Numbered from the stretch's first letter, positions 9,940-18,708 are shown. The stretch is DNA of 64,000 nt from Microbacterium jejuense (GCF_019511665.1 NZ_JAEUAW010000006.1:62001-126000), one strand, 5' to 3'. Notes: generated from the letters alone by a model not told the origin. Numbers and translations: made by a program.

Positions 9940-10608
9940 GTGGACTTCCTCAACGAGCTCATCCTGCAGGCCGCCGCGTCGCCGTGGCTGCTCCTCGTCA
10001 TGTTCGGCACCGCCGTGATCGACGGCTTCTTCCCACCCATCCCGAGCGAGACGGTGCTCGTCGCCGCCGCGGCGGTGACCGCGTCGGCGGGCGTGGGGAA
10101 CATCGTGCTGCTGTGCGCGGTGGCCGCGGTCGGAGCCGTCATCGGCGACAACATCGCCTACGCGATCGGCAGGGCCGTGGGGGTCGGACGCTGGGCGTGG
10201 CTGCGTCGCCCCCGCGTCGCGGCGGCCGTCGACCGTGCCCAGCGCGCGCTCGAGCACCGTGGGGCACCGCTGATCCTCGCCGCGCGCTACGTCCCGGTGG
10301 GGCGCGTCGCGGTCAACATGACGGCCGGGGCCCTGCGCTACCCGTGGCGGCGGTTCCTCCCGCTGAGCGTCCTCGCCGGCATCACGTGGGCCGCCTACAG
10401 CGCGGCCATCGGCCTGCTGGCCGGCGCGTGGCTCGAGGGTCAGCCGCTGCTCAGCGCCGTCATCGGCATCGTCTTCGCCCTCGTGATCGGCTTCGCGGTC
10501 GAGCGCATCGCCGCGGTGCGCCGGCGCCGTGCCGCCGCCACGACCCCCGCGGTGCCGGCGGCCGAGCGCGAGGTGCCGGAGCCGTGCCCCGCCGAGATGG
10601 CAGGATGA
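9940..10608 (+). CDS. DedA-family membrane protein
   Basis: A 222-residue polytopic protein of the DedA/SNARE-associated family. The re-entrant segment FFPPIPSETVLV, the ARYVPVGRVAVNMTAG motif (family R-x-P...G) and several helices are visible, with a charged C-terminal tail. DedA proteins recycle undecaprenyl phosphate and other lipids across the membrane in several bacteria (family knowledge). It heads an operon: its stop overlaps the kinase start (ATGA), so the two-component pair probably responds to the same envelope condition (inference). GTG start, leaderless. Confidence 0.88.
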   Translation: MDFLNELILQAAASPWLLLVMFGTAVIDGFFPPIPSETVLVAAAAVTASAGVGNIVLLCAVAAVGAVIGDNIAYAIGRAVGVGRWAWLRRPRVAAAVDRAQRALEHRGAPLILAARYVPVGRVAVNMTAGALRYPWRRFLPLSVLAGITWAAYSAAIGLLAGAWLEGQPLLSAVIGIVFALVIGFAVERIAAVRRRRAAATTPAVPAAEREVPEPCPAEMAG

Positions 10609-11909
10609 CACCCGTGGCGGTGAAGACGCGACCAGCGCGGGCGAGGCGACGGCTGCGGGACGTGTGGCCGGGTGACCGGCGCAGCCGCATGATCGTCGTC
10701 CTCGCGCCGATCGCGCTGGTGCTCTTCTGCGTGCTCGTGCCCGTGAACGCCGCCGTGTACGGGACGCCGGTGGCCCTCGCCCTGCTGCTGGGCGCCGCAG
10801 CGGTCACGGCGCCCCTCGTCTCGCTGTGGTACCCGAAGACCGCGATCGCGCTGTTCACCACCGCGGCGGCGCTTGCCCCGCTCGTGGTCCCGCGCGAGAG
10901 CGCCCTGTCGGCGCCCTGGCCCTGGTCGGTGCCGATGCTCATCGCGTTCGGCGTCGTGGTGGCCGCCGTCACGCTCGAGTACGGCTGGCGCCTCGGGCTC
11001 GTGCAGTACGCGCTGGGCAGCGCCGCCGGCGTGGTGGCGGCGGTCGTCTTCCCCGCCGTGCCGAGCGCGAACACCCTCATCGTCACGACCGCCGTGGTCG
11101 GCGGCGTGTACCTGCTCGCCGTGCTGCTGGCCGGCCGGATGCGGGTGGGCGCCGAGCTCACGCGCGAGCGCGAGCTCACGGCCCTGGAGCAGTCACGGCG
11201 CCTCGTGGTCGAGGAGCGCACGCGCATCGCCCGCGAACTGCACGACGTCGTCGCGCACGGCATGTCGCTCATCCAGGTGCAGGCGTCCACCGCGAAGTAC
11301 CGCGTTCCCGGCCTGCCCGACGAGGCGGCTCGCGAGTTCGACGAGATCGCGCAGACGGCGCGCACCGGCCTCGCCGAGATGCGCCGCCTGCTGGGTGTGC
11401 TGCGCACGGACGATCAGTCGGCCGAGCTCGTGCCGCAGCAGGGCCTGCGCGACATCCCGGCACTCGTCGAGACGGTGCGGCGCGCCGGCGCCGACCTCGA
11501 CGCCATCGTCGAGATGCCCCAGTCGCCGGTGCCCGACGCCGTCGACATCACGGCCTTCCGGATCGTGCAGGAGGCGCTGAGCAACGCCGTGCGCCACGCG
11601 CCGGGCGCGCCGATCGTCCTCCGTGTGGAGACGGATGCCGTCGCCGTGCGTCTTCTCGTGCGCAACGCCCCGCCGCGCGACGGCGAGGCGGCGCCCGCCG
11701 CGTCGGGCGCCGGGCACGGGCTCATCGGCATGGGCGAGCGGGCAGCGCTCGTGGGCGGTAGCGTGGACGCCGCGGCGGATGCCGACGGAGGCTGGACGGT
11801 GAGCGCGGTCCTCCCGGTTCCGCCGCCCGCTCCCGGGCCTCCTCCCGTGGCGGACGCCGTGCGGCCGCCTGCGGTCCCCCATCCGCCCACCGACGGAGAG
11901 CCCACGTGA
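10605..11909 (+). CDS. Sensor histidine kinase, NarL/DesK type (HisKA_3)
   Basis: A 434-residue membrane kinase. About five membrane helices (30-178) precede a coiled coil and the HisKA_3 box EERTRIARELHDVVAHG with phospho-acceptor H213. The HATPase_c domain has NAVRHAPGAP near 326 and GHGLIGMGERA near 372. A Pro-rich tail ends the protein. No large extracellular sensor domain, so it probably senses the membrane. It overlaps dedA at one end and the response regulator (GTGA) at the other. Confidence 0.92.
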   Translation: MTPVAVKTRPARARRRLRDVWPGDRRSRMIVVLAPIALVLFCVLVPVNAAVYGTPVALALLLGAAAVTAPLVSLWYPKTAIALFTTAAALAPLVVPRESALSAPWPWSVPMLIAFGVVVAAVTLEYGWRLGLVQYALGSAAGVVAAVVFPAVPSANTLIVTTAVVGGVYLLAVLLAGRMRVGAELTRERELTALEQSRRLVVEERTRIARELHDVVAHGMSLIQVQASTAKYRVPGLPDEAAREFDEIAQTARTGLAEMRRLLGVLRTDDQSAELVPQQGLRDIPALVETVRRAGADLDAIVEMPQSPVPDAVDITAFRIVQEALSNAVRHAPGAPIVLRVETDAVAVRLLVRNAPPRDGEAAPAASGAGHGLIGMGERAALVGGSVDAAADADGGWTVSAVLPVPPPAPGPPPVADAVRPPAVPHPPTDGEPT

Positions 11910-12577
11910 CGATCAGCGTCCTCATCGCCGACGACCAGGCGATGGTGCGTGCCGGCTTCGCCGCGCTGCTGGACGCGCAGGACGACATCCGCGTCGTGGG
12001 CCAGGCCGCCGACGGCGCGCAGGCGGTCACCCTCGCGGCGCGCACCGACCCCGATGTGGTGCTGATGGATGTGCGGATGCCGGAGCTCGACGGCATCGCG
12101 GCGACCCGGCGCATCCTCGGCCCGTCGTATCCGGCGGCACATGTGCCGCGCATCCTCATGCTCACGACTTTCGACATCGACGACTACGTCTACGACGCCC
12201 TGGAAGCGGGCGCGAGCGGGTTCCTCCTGAAGGACGCCCTCCCGGAGGACCTCGTCCACGCCGTGCGGGTGGTGGCGGCGGGCGACGCGCTCCTGGCTCC
12301 GAGCGTCACGCGCCGCATGATCGAGCACTTCGCCGCACGCCGGCCGCGGGCGAGCCGTGCCGCGTCCGGACTGCACGAGCTCACCGAGCGAGAGCGCGAA
12401 GTGCTGACCCTCATCGGGCGCGGCCGCTCCAACGGCGAGATCGCGACCGAGCTCTTCATCTCCGAGCAGACCGTCAAGACGCACGTGGGCAAGGTGCTCG
12501 CCAAGCTCGGCGCGCGCGACCGCGTGCAGGCCGTGATCTTCGCGTACGACGCCGGCCTCGTCGAGCCGGCGTCCTGA
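11906..12577 (+). CDS. LuxR/NarL-family response regulator
   Basis: A 223-residue regulator: receiver domain with acidic pair D9-D10, phosphoacceptor D55 (VVLMDVRMPE) and conserved lysine in FLLKDALPED, then a LuxR-type helix-turn-helix (LTEREREVLTLIGRGRSN ... SEQTVKTHVGKVLAKLG). GTG start overlapping the kinase stop. Paired with the kinase just upstream. Sequence shared by the dedA and acyltransferase upstream regions may be its binding site. Confidence 0.93.
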   Translation: MTISVLIADDQAMVRAGFAALLDAQDDIRVVGQAADGAQAVTLAARTDPDVVLMDVRMPELDGIAATRRILGPSYPAAHVPRILMLTTFDIDDYVYDALEAGASGFLLKDALPEDLVHAVRVVAAGDALLAPSVTRRMIEHFAARRPRASRAASGLHELTEREREVLTLIGRGRSNGEIATELFISEQTVKTHVGKVLAKLGARDRVQAVIFAYDAGLVEPAS

Positions 12578-12590
12578 CACGCCGCCTCGG

Positions 12591-12612
12591 CCTGCATCAC
12601 CCCACGGGGTGA
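12591..12612. promoter_or_regulatory. Candidate operator before the acyltransferase gene
   Basis: CCTGCATCACCC (12591-12602) is the reverse complement, with one change, of GGGTGATGCGGG upstream of dedA. It overlaps a perfect 7-bp inverted repeat TCACCCC/GGGGTGA (12597-12612) that could alternatively be a weak terminator for the response-regulator operon. Confidence 0.35.
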
Positions 12613-12659
12613 GGCGACAACGGCACCACGGAGCGATGCCGCCGCCGGTACCACCTCCA

Positions 12660-12665
12660 TAGCCT
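12660..12665 (+). promoter_or_regulatory. -10 element of the acyltransferase gene
   Basis: TAGCCT about 29 bp before the ATG at 12694. GGTACCACC (12647-12655), the reverse complement of GGTGGTACC at 9887-9895, lies just upstream of it. Confidence 0.35.
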
Positions 12666-12693
12666 TCCGGGACCGACGTCCCGAGGAGGACCC

Positions 12694-14034
12694 ATGACCG
12701 TCGCCACCGCCGCACCCGTGGCATCCGCTCTCCGCCCTCGCGGCCGCGACCGCGCCGTGGATCTCGTCCGCGCCGCCTGCATCCTCGGAGTCGTCGTCCT
12801 CCACGCCATGATGGTCGGCGTCGCCGTGCCGGACGGCGCCCCCTCCTTCGTCAACGCCAGCGACGGCACCTGGTGGATCGTGCCGCTCAGCTGGGTCTTC
12901 CAGGTCATGCCGCTGTTCTTCGTCATCGGCGGCTTCTCGGCCGCCACCGCCTATCGGCGGTCGCGTGAGCGGGGATCGGATGCGGTCGACTTCGTGTCGG
13001 GGCGCGTGCACCGGCTGCTGCGCCCCGCGATCGTCACGATCGGCGTCGTCGGCGTGCTCCTGGCGGTCCTCGCGGCGGCAGTTCCTGACGACCTCGTGAC
13101 GCTGGCGGGCTTCCGGTTCGCGCAGCCGCTGTGGTTCCTCGGCGTGTTCCTCGTCTGCCAGGCGCTCGTGCCGGCGCTGCTGCGCTGCCACGACCGTGCC
13201 CCGCTGACGACGATCGGCATGCTCGCAGCGGCCGCGGCAGGCGTCGACGCGCTGCGCATCGTCTCGGGCGTCGAGGCGCTCGGCTTCCTCAACCTGGCGT
13301 TCGTGTGGCTCGCCCTGCAGCAGCTGGGGTTCTTCCTCGCCGACGGGCGGATCGACGCCCTGTCGCGCCGCACGCGCGTGATCGCCGTGATCGCCGCGGT
13401 CGCCGGTCTCGCGGTGTCGTTCGTGAGCGGCATCCACTCCCCCGATCTGGTCGCGAACATCAACCCGCCGACGACCGCGCTGCTGCTGGTGGGCATCGCC
13501 CACACGGCCCTGTTCACCCTGCTGCGCGAGCCGATCGCGCGCTTCGCGCAGCGGCCCACGATGCAGCGGTTCACCGACTTCGTGACCCCTCGGGCGATGA
13601 CGATCTACCTGTGGCACATGCCGGTGCTGCTGAGCCTCGCGGGGCTGACCGCGCTGTGGGCGCTCACCACCGGACTGCCGCTGCCCGCCATCGACGGCGC
13701 GGCCTGGTGGCTCACACGTCCGGCGTGGCTGGTCCTCGCGCTCGCCGCGACGGCGGCGGTCGCGCTCATCGCCGCCCGCGTCGAGGCGGAGGCCGCCCCC
13801 GCGGCGACCCGCTCCGCGCGTCGCGTGAGCCTCGCCGTCGTCATGGGGATGTCGGCGGTGGCGCTGCTCCTCGTCGTCGGCACGACCGTCTTCACCGCCG
13901 CCGTCGCCGTCGCGCTGCTGGCCGGAGCGCTGCGCCTGGCGCGTGCCACGGACCCGACACGTGTAGGGGTCGGACAGCGGATCGGCGGATCATTCGTGGA
14001 CGGCGTCCAAGTTGCCGCGCCGGTCGCCCCCTAG
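12694..14034 (+). CDS. Acyltransferase-3 family membrane protein
   Basis: A 446-residue integral membrane protein of the acyltransferase 3/OafB-like family. It starts with the typical RDRAVDLVRAACILGVVVLH, where R and the final H are the family's catalytic-region residues, followed by about ten membrane helices; LWHMPVLL near residue 307 is another family motif. Such proteins O-acylate cell-wall or surface glycans. The substrate is unknown. AGGAGG five bases before the ATG fixes the start. It may be controlled by the upstream two-component system. Confidence 0.85.
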   Translation: MTVATAAPVASALRPRGRDRAVDLVRAACILGVVVLHAMMVGVAVPDGAPSFVNASDGTWWIVPLSWVFQVMPLFFVIGGFSAATAYRRSRERGSDAVDFVSGRVHRLLRPAIVTIGVVGVLLAVLAAAVPDDLVTLAGFRFAQPLWFLGVFLVCQALVPALLRCHDRAPLTTIGMLAAAAAGVDALRIVSGVEALGFLNLAFVWLALQQLGFFLADGRIDALSRRTRVIAVIAAVAGLAVSFVSGIHSPDLVANINPPTTALLLVGIAHTALFTLLREPIARFAQRPTMQRFTDFVTPRAMTIYLWHMPVLLSLAGLTALWALTTGLPLPAIDGAAWWLTRPAWLVLALAATAAVALIAARVEAEAAPAATRSARRVSLAVVMGMSAVALLLVVGTTVFTAAVAVALLAGALRLARATDPTRVGVGQRIGGSFVDGVQVAAPVAP

Positions 14035-14037
14035 GCT
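14032..14037 (+). promoter_or_regulatory. Leaderless -10 of bioY
   Basis: TAGGCT, 6 nt, ATG at 14044; it overlaps the end of the preceding gene. Confidence 0.5.
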
Positions 14038-14043
14038 GAGGCC

Positions 14044-14691
14044 ATGTCATCCATCGCCGCTGCTCCGGCCGCCTCTGCCGGCACCCGTCGCGTGCTCGCC
14101 GACGTCATCGCCCGCCCGTCCTCGCGTGCTCGCGCGTTCGCCCTCGACGCCGCCCTGGTGGTCGTGGGTGCCGCCGTCGTCGCGCTGCTGGCACAGGTCG
14201 AGATCCCCCTGTGGCCCGTCCCCATCACCGGCCAGACCCTCGGCGTGATCATCGTGGGCGCATCGCTCGGTGCGTGGCGCGGGGCCGCGGCCCTGACGAC
14301 CTACATGCTCGTCGGCCTCGCCGGGCTGCCCGTGTTCGCCGGCTTCACCGGCACGGTCGCTGCGGTGGCCAAGCCGAGCTTCGGCTTCGTCATCGGCTTC
14401 ATCTTCTCGGCCTTCGTCGCCGGCTGGTTCGCCGAGCGCGCGTGGGACCGCCGGCCCGTGCTCGCGTTCGTCGGCTTCGCGCTCGCGAGCGTCGTGCCCT
14501 TCCTGTTCGGCATCCCCTACATGGCGTTCATCCTCAACGTCGTGATGGGCCTCGACCTGTCGTTCGCCGAGATCCTGCAGGCGGGTCTGCTGCCGTTCAT
14601 CGTGGGCGGTCTCATCAAGGCGGGCCTCGCCGCTGCGATCATCCCCGGCGCGTGGGCGCTCGTCCGCAAGGTCGACGACACCAAGGACTGA
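14044..14691 (+). CDS. bioY: Biotin ECF transporter S component BioY
   Basis: A 215-residue membrane protein with about six helices and the BioY core: QVEIPLWPVPITGQTLGVI (near 56-75), GAWRGAAALTTYMLVGLAGLP and the C-terminal FIVGGLIKAGLAA. It binds biotin for an energy-coupling-factor transporter. No bioM/bioN ATPase or T component is in the window, so it either works alone or uses a shared module elsewhere. Independent leaderless promoter; double terminator downstream. Confidence 0.92.
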   Translation: MSSIAAAPAASAGTRRVLADVIARPSSRARAFALDAALVVVGAAVVALLAQVEIPLWPVPITGQTLGVIIVGASLGAWRGAAALTTYMLVGLAGLPVFAGFTGTVAAVAKPSFGFVIGFIFSAFVAGWFAERAWDRRPVLAFVGFALASVVPFLFGIPYMAFILNVVMGLDLSFAEILQAGLLPFIVGGLIKAGLAAAIIPGAWALVRKVDDTKD

Positions 14692-14720
14692 CGGGATGCC
14701 GCCACCCGCGGCATCCCGTC
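14690..14720 (+). terminator. First hairpin after bioY, built from the GGATGCC motif
   Basis: Perfect 13-bp stem (14690-14702 with 14708-14720) overlapping the bioY stop codon; the stem carries GGATGCCGC opposite GCGGCATCC. Confidence 0.6.
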
Positions 14721-14754
14721 GCGAAAGCCCCGGCCACCCGGCCGGGGCTTTCGC
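14721..14754 (+). terminator. Second hairpin after bioY
   Basis: Perfect 15-bp stem (14721-14735 with 14740-14754) and 4-nt loop, directly after the first hairpin. Confidence 0.75.
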
Positions 14755-14776
14755 GTCGACGAACCGAGGCTCCTGA

Positions 14777-14806
14777 TTGGCAATCCGGAGCGACGCTGGG
14801 TAACGT
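14777..14806 (+). promoter_or_regulatory. Promoter of the siderophore-interacting protein gene
   Basis: TTGGCA (14777-14782), an 18-bp spacer and TAACGT (14801-14806). The IdeR-like box begins about 16 bp downstream of the -10. Confidence 0.5.
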
Positions 14807-14821
14807 GGTCTCGGTGCCTGA

Positions 14822-14840
14822 TTAGGGCACCCTTACCTAA
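14822..14840 (+). promoter_or_regulatory. IdeR/DtxR iron box
   Basis: TTAGGGCACCCTTACCTAA matches the 19-bp DtxR/IdeR consensus (TTAGGTTAGCCTAACCTAA) at 15 positions, including both outer arms. It lies between the promoter and the ATG at 14857, so metal-loaded repressor would block transcription when iron is plentiful. Confidence 0.75.
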
Positions 14841-14856
14841 CTTTCCGGAGTCCTTC

Positions 14857-15765
14857 ATGGCCGAGTCCGACGTGCCGTATCGCTTCTTCCGCGCCCGCGT
14901 CACCGCGATCGCCGACGTCACGCCGAGCTTCCGCCGCTTCACCTTCGGCGGCCCCGAACTGGCCGAGTACGGCGACCCCGGGCTCGACCAGCGCGTGAAG
15001 ATCGTCTTCCCGTCGGCGACGGCCTCGCTCGACAGCATGCCCACGGGCGGCGACTGGTACGCGCGGTGGCGCGAGCTGCCGGAGGAGCGGCGTCCCCCGT
15101 TCCGGACGTACACGACGCGCTACGTGCGCAACCACATCAGCGAGGTCGACGTCGACATGGTCTCGCACGACGTGATCGGGCCGGCCTCGGAGTGGATCGC
15201 GAACGCCCGGCTGGGCGACGAGGTGCTCATCTTCGCCCCCACCACGGGTCACGAGGGCGTGAGCTTCGGCATCGACTTCGTACCGCCGGCGCAGGTGGAT
15301 CAGATCCTGCTGGCGGGCGACGAGACGGCGGCCCCGGCGATCGCCGCGATCCTCGAGCAGCTCCCCCGCGACGCCCGCGGCGTGGTGGCGGTGGAGCTGC
15401 CGTATGCGGACGATGCGGCGTATCTGCCGCGGCATCCCGGATTCGAGTACCGGATCGGAGCGCGCACGACCGGCGAACGGCATGTCCACCTCATGCCGGC
15501 CGTCGCCGACGCCACGGCCGAGCTGGCCCCCGCAGGTGCGGGTGCCGTCGTCGAAGAGATCGACATCGACAACGACATCCTGTGGGAGGTGCCGCGCACC
15601 GCGAAGGGCGGCGCCGCGCTGAAGAGCGCCCGCCTCTACGCGTGGCTCGCGGGCGAGGCCGGCGCGATCAAGGCGCTGCGCCGCCACCTCGTCGCCGAGC
15701 ACGGCGTGGACCGCCGCGCCGTCGCCTTCATGGGCTACTGGCGTCTGGGCCGGGCCGAGAACTAG
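14857..15765 (+). CDS. Siderophore-interacting protein (FAD ferric-siderophore reductase)
   Basis: A 302-residue cytoplasmic flavoprotein of the SIP family. FAD-binding barrel with FRTYTTRYVR (about 86-95), an NAD(P)H-binding domain with LAGDETAAPAIAAILEQL (about 151), and the C-terminal FMGYWRLGRAEN that is characteristic of SIPs. It reduces ferric siderophores to release iron. GGAG 6 nt before the ATG, and an IdeR-like box, show iron-controlled expression. It converges on the MFS gene with only 7 bp between. Confidence 0.93.
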   Translation: MAESDVPYRFFRARVTAIADVTPSFRRFTFGGPELAEYGDPGLDQRVKIVFPSATASLDSMPTGGDWYARWRELPEERRPPFRTYTTRYVRNHISEVDVDMVSHDVIGPASEWIANARLGDEVLIFAPTTGHEGVSFGIDFVPPAQVDQILLAGDETAAPAIAAILEQLPRDARGVVAVELPYADDAAYLPRHPGFEYRIGARTTGERHVHLMPAVADATAELAPAGAGAVVEEIDIDNDILWEVPRTAKGGAALKSARLYAWLAGEAGAIKALRRHLVAEHGVDRRAVAFMGYWRLGRAEN

Positions 15766-15783
15766 CCGCGCGTCACCGCGCGG
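15766..15783. terminator. Hairpin between convergent sip and MFS genes
   Basis: 7-bp stem CCGCGCG/CGCGCGG with a TCAC loop, overlapping the MFS stop codon. Short, so only a candidate terminator. Confidence 0.4.
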
Positions 15784-17143
15784 GGGCTGCCTCGTGCGCG
15801 TGTCCCAGCCGCAGCCCGGGCACGAGCGCCACGAGCGCGAGAGCACCCGTCAGTGCGAACACCGCGGGGAACCCCGCTCCCGTGCCGGCCAGCGCCGTGA
15901 ACACCAGTCCCGCCACGGCGATCGACGAGGCGGACCCGACCGAGTCCGAGATCGACAACGCGGACGAGTTGAACCCTTGATTCTGCGGCGTCGAGTACGC
16001 CAGCGTCAGCACCGTGAGCCGCGGGTACATGAGACCCATGCCGCCGCCCGCCAGTCCCCAGCCCGCGATCAGCACCCATGGCTGCAGGCCGAGCAGGGCG
16101 GTCAGCAGCGCGAACGCGAGCGCCCCGACGAGCAGGGCCGTGCCGATCAGGGTGATGCGGGTGTTGCCGATGCGGTCGCCGAAGCGCCCCTGCACGTCGG
16201 CGGCCGCCGCCCACGCGAGCGCCGCCGCAGTGAGGCCCAGCCCGGCGAACGTCGGCGAGAAGTCGTAGTCGTCGATCAGCAGGTACGGCACGTAGATCTC
16301 CGCGCCGAACAGGGCTCCGGCGATGAGGCCGCGCATCAGCACGACGCTCGGCAGCCCGCGCGCCGCGAGCAGCGTGCCGCGCGGCAGGAGCGGTCTCGCC
16401 GCCAGCCCGATGACGACGATGGATGCCGCCACCGCCGCCCACGACCACGCTCCGAGCTCCCCCGCGAGACTCAGCCCCAGCGCTCCGATCGCGACGGCCA
16501 CAGCGCACGCCACGCGCGGCGCGATGCGCCCGGTGGCCGGCTCGTCCGTGTGCAGCGGCAGCCCGTGCAGTCGCGCGACGACCATCGCGAAGGCGATGAC
16601 CGTGAGTCCGGCCACACCCAGGAACACCCATCGCCAGTGCAGGAACTCCGTCACCGCGCCGGCGAGGAAGGGTCCGATGAGCGAGGGCACGACCCAGGCC
16701 GCAGAGAACGCCGCGAACACCCGTCCATGCAGCGCACCCGGGTACACGCGGGCGACGACGACGTACAGCGCGACCGTCTGCCCGCCGGTGCCGAGCCCCT
16801 GGACGAGACGCCCGACGACGAGCACGGGCATCGTCAGCGCGAGGCCTGCGATGACCAGGCCCACGACGAACAGCACGACGGCCGTCGTCAACGGCGCGAG
16901 GACGCCGCCCCTGTCGCACCACGCCCCCGCGACCACCATGCCGATGACACTCGTGGCGAGCGTGCCCGCGAAGGCGACGGCGTACAGCCGGTCGCCGTGC
17001 AGGTCGGCGCTCACGACCGGCATCACGGTCGTCACCGCGAGCGACTGCATCGCCGCGAGGAAGATCAGCGCGACGGCGCCGACGGTCACCCAGACGTAGC
17101 GTGCGTTCCAGATGCCGGGGGCCGCCTCGGATGCGGTCGTCAC
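15773..17143 (-). CDS. MFS transporter
   Basis: A 456-residue major-facilitator protein with about 14 hydrophobic segments in the drug:H+ antiporter arrangement: motif A-like GAWCDRGGVLAPL after helix 2 and GRLVQGLGTGGQ in helix 4. Substrate unknown. The GTG start overlaps the stop codon of malY (GTGA), so the two are translationally coupled. Export of a product or inhibitor related to the MalY/PatB enzyme is conceivable but not shown. Confidence 0.85.
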   Translation of the reverse strand: MTTASEAAPGIWNARYVWVTVGAVALIFLAAMQSLAVTTVMPVVSADLHGDRLYAVAFAGTLATSVIGMVVAGAWCDRGGVLAPLTTAVVLFVVGLVIAGLALTMPVLVVGRLVQGLGTGGQTVALYVVVARVYPGALHGRVFAAFSAAWVVPSLIGPFLAGAVTEFLHWRWVFLGVAGLTVIAFAMVVARLHGLPLHTDEPATGRIAPRVACAVAVAIGALGLSLAGELGAWSWAAVAASIVVIGLAARPLLPRGTLLAARGLPSVVLMRGLIAGALFGAEIYVPYLLIDDYDFSPTFAGLGLTAAALAWAAAADVQGRFGDRIGNTRITLIGTALLVGALAFALLTALLGLQPWVLIAGWGLAGGGMGLMYPRLTVLTLAYSTPQNQGFNSSALSISDSVGSASSIAVAGLVFTALAGTGAGFPAVFALTGALALVALVPGLRLGHAHEAAPAR

Positions 17144-18303
17144 GAGCGCGCCAGGGCGCCGATGCGCTCCACCGCCTCGCGGAGGACGTCGGGCGAGCAG
17201 CCGAAGTTCAGGCGCACGTGCCCCTTGCCCTCGTCGCCGAAGTGCGGACCGAAGTGCAGCGCCACCTTCGCTTCGCGGAGGATCTTCGCCGCCGGGTTGT
17301 CGCCCCACCCGAGATCGGTCAGGTCGATCCACGCGAGGAAGCCGGCGTCCGGGATGCGGTAGCGGGCCGCCGGGACGTGCTCGGCCAGCAGCTCCGCCAG
17401 CAGGGACCGGTTGACGTCGAGCGCCTCCAGCTGCGCGTCGAGCCACTCGTCGCTCTCGGGCAAGAACGCGGCGACGCCGCTCAGCGCGCCGAAGAGCCCG
17501 GTGCGCCACTCCACCTCCGCTGGAAGCGCCCGCACGACGGCGGTCGTGGCGTCGTCGGCGGTGATCATCAGCGCGCACTTGAGGCCGGCGAGGTTGAACG
17601 CCTTGCTGGCGCTGATGACGGCGTACCCGACCCGCGCGGCCGCCGGCGACGCGTCCAGGAAGGGCGTGAAGACGGCACCGCGATGGACCAGCGGCGAGTG
17701 GATCTCGTCACTGACGACCACGGCGCCATGCTTCTCGACGATGTCGGCGAGGGCTGCGAGGTTCTCACGGGAGTGAACTGTTCCGGTCGGGTTGTGCGGG
17801 TTGCACAGCAGCACGGCACGGGCGCCCGCGGCCAGCGCCGCGTCGATGCCGGCGAGGTCGAGCTGCCACGCGTCGCCGGTGTCGAGGAGCGGCACGCGTT
17901 CGATGACGGCGCCCGCCTCGGGCACGCAGTCGTAGAACGGCGGGTACACGGGCGGCGTGACGATCACGCGGTCGCCCGGCGCGGTGACGTGACGCAGGAT
18001 CTCGACGACCCCCATCATGACGTCGCACGTCGTGCGGATGCGCTCGGGGTCGACGGTCCAGCCGAAGCGCCGCTGCGCGAAGCCGACGTAGGCGTCGCGG
18101 ATGCCCGGGTCCGGCGGCGTGTAGCCGGTGTCGCCCAGCTGCACGGCACGCAGCAGCGCATCGGTCACCGCCGGCGCGGGCGCGAAGTCCGTCTCGGCCA
18201 CGAAGAGCGGCAGCACGTCCTCAGGGTATGTGCGCCACTTCGTGCTGGTGCGCTGACGCAGCTCGTCGACGGACAGTGCCTGCAGGGGTGTGGTGACGCT
18301 CAC
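17140..18303 (-). CDS. MalY/PatB-type PLP-dependent C-S lyase
   Basis: A 387-residue fold-type I aminotransferase-like enzyme. It has YTPPDPG (61-67), NPHNPTG (168-174), D199 in VVSDEIHSPL, and the Schiff-base lysine K234 in SASKAFNLAGLK. The MalY/PatB group cleaves cystathionine or cysteine (beta-lyase) or acts as an aminotransferase. Proximity to suf genes is suggestive of sulfur metabolism but it is not a SufS cysteine desulfurase. Leaderless GTG start; cotranscribed with the MFS gene. Confidence 0.85.
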   Translation of the reverse strand: MSVTTPLQALSVDELRQRTSTKWRTYPEDVLPLFVAETDFAPAPAVTDALLRAVQLGDTGYTPPDPGIRDAYVGFAQRRFGWTVDPERIRTTCDVMMGVVEILRHVTAPGDRVIVTPPVYPPFYDCVPEAGAVIERVPLLDTGDAWQLDLAGIDAALAAGARAVLLCNPHNPTGTVHSRENLAALADIVEKHGAVVVSDEIHSPLVHRGAVFTPFLDASPAAARVGYAVISASKAFNLAGLKCALMITADDATTAVVRALPAEVEWRTGLFGALSGVAAFLPESDEWLDAQLEALDVNRSLLAELLAEHVPAARYRIPDAGFLAWIDLTDLGWGDNPAAKILREAKVALHFGPHFGDEGKGHVRLNFGCSPDVLREAVERIGALARS

Positions 18304-18309
18304 TCTTCG

Positions 18310-18315
18310 AGCCTA
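18310..18315 (-). promoter_or_regulatory. Leaderless -10 of malY
   Basis: TAGGCT on the minus strand, 6 nt, GTG at 18303. Confidence 0.55.
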
Positions 18316-18369
18316 CCGAGCGAGAGGACGCGTGAGCGTCGTGGCGTCACCCGCCGAAACCCGCCCGTG

Positions 18370-18699
18370 TCAGATCGCGAAGCCGAGCGCGCGCATCATG
18401 TCGCGCCCGTCGTCCGTGATCCGCTCGGGACCCCACGGCGGCATCCACACCCAGTTGATGCGGAACCGCTCCACGACGTCGTCCAGAGCCTGCGCCGTCT
18501 GCTCCTCGAGCACGTCGGTCAGCGGGCAGCCCGCCGACGTCAGCGTCATGTGGATGACCAGGGCGTCGTTCTCGTCGTCCCACGCGAGGTCGTAGATGAG
18601 GCCGAGGTCGACGACGTTGATCCCGAGCTCGGGGTCCATGACGTCCTTGAGGGCCTCTGTGACCTCGTCGTACTTCTCGGGCGTGAGAGTCGCGGTCAT
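18370..18699 (-). CDS. sufT: MIP18-family iron-sulfur assembly factor (SufT)
   Basis: A 109-residue DUF59/MIP18 protein. DPELGINVVDLGLIYDL (22-38) and TSAGCP with conserved C58 are the family hallmarks. SufT-type proteins help mature Fe-S proteins. It is last in the suf operon, 9 nt after sufC. There is no N-terminal extension, and the C-terminal part (WMPPWGPERIT) is typical of the actinobacterial form. Confidence 0.9.
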   Translation of the reverse strand: MTATLTPEKYDEVTEALKDVMDPELGINVVDLGLIYDLAWDDENDALVIHMTLTSAGCPLTDVLEEQTAQALDDVVERFRINWVWMPPWGPERITDDGRDMMRALGFAI

Positions 18700-18708
18700 G
18701 GGACGATC

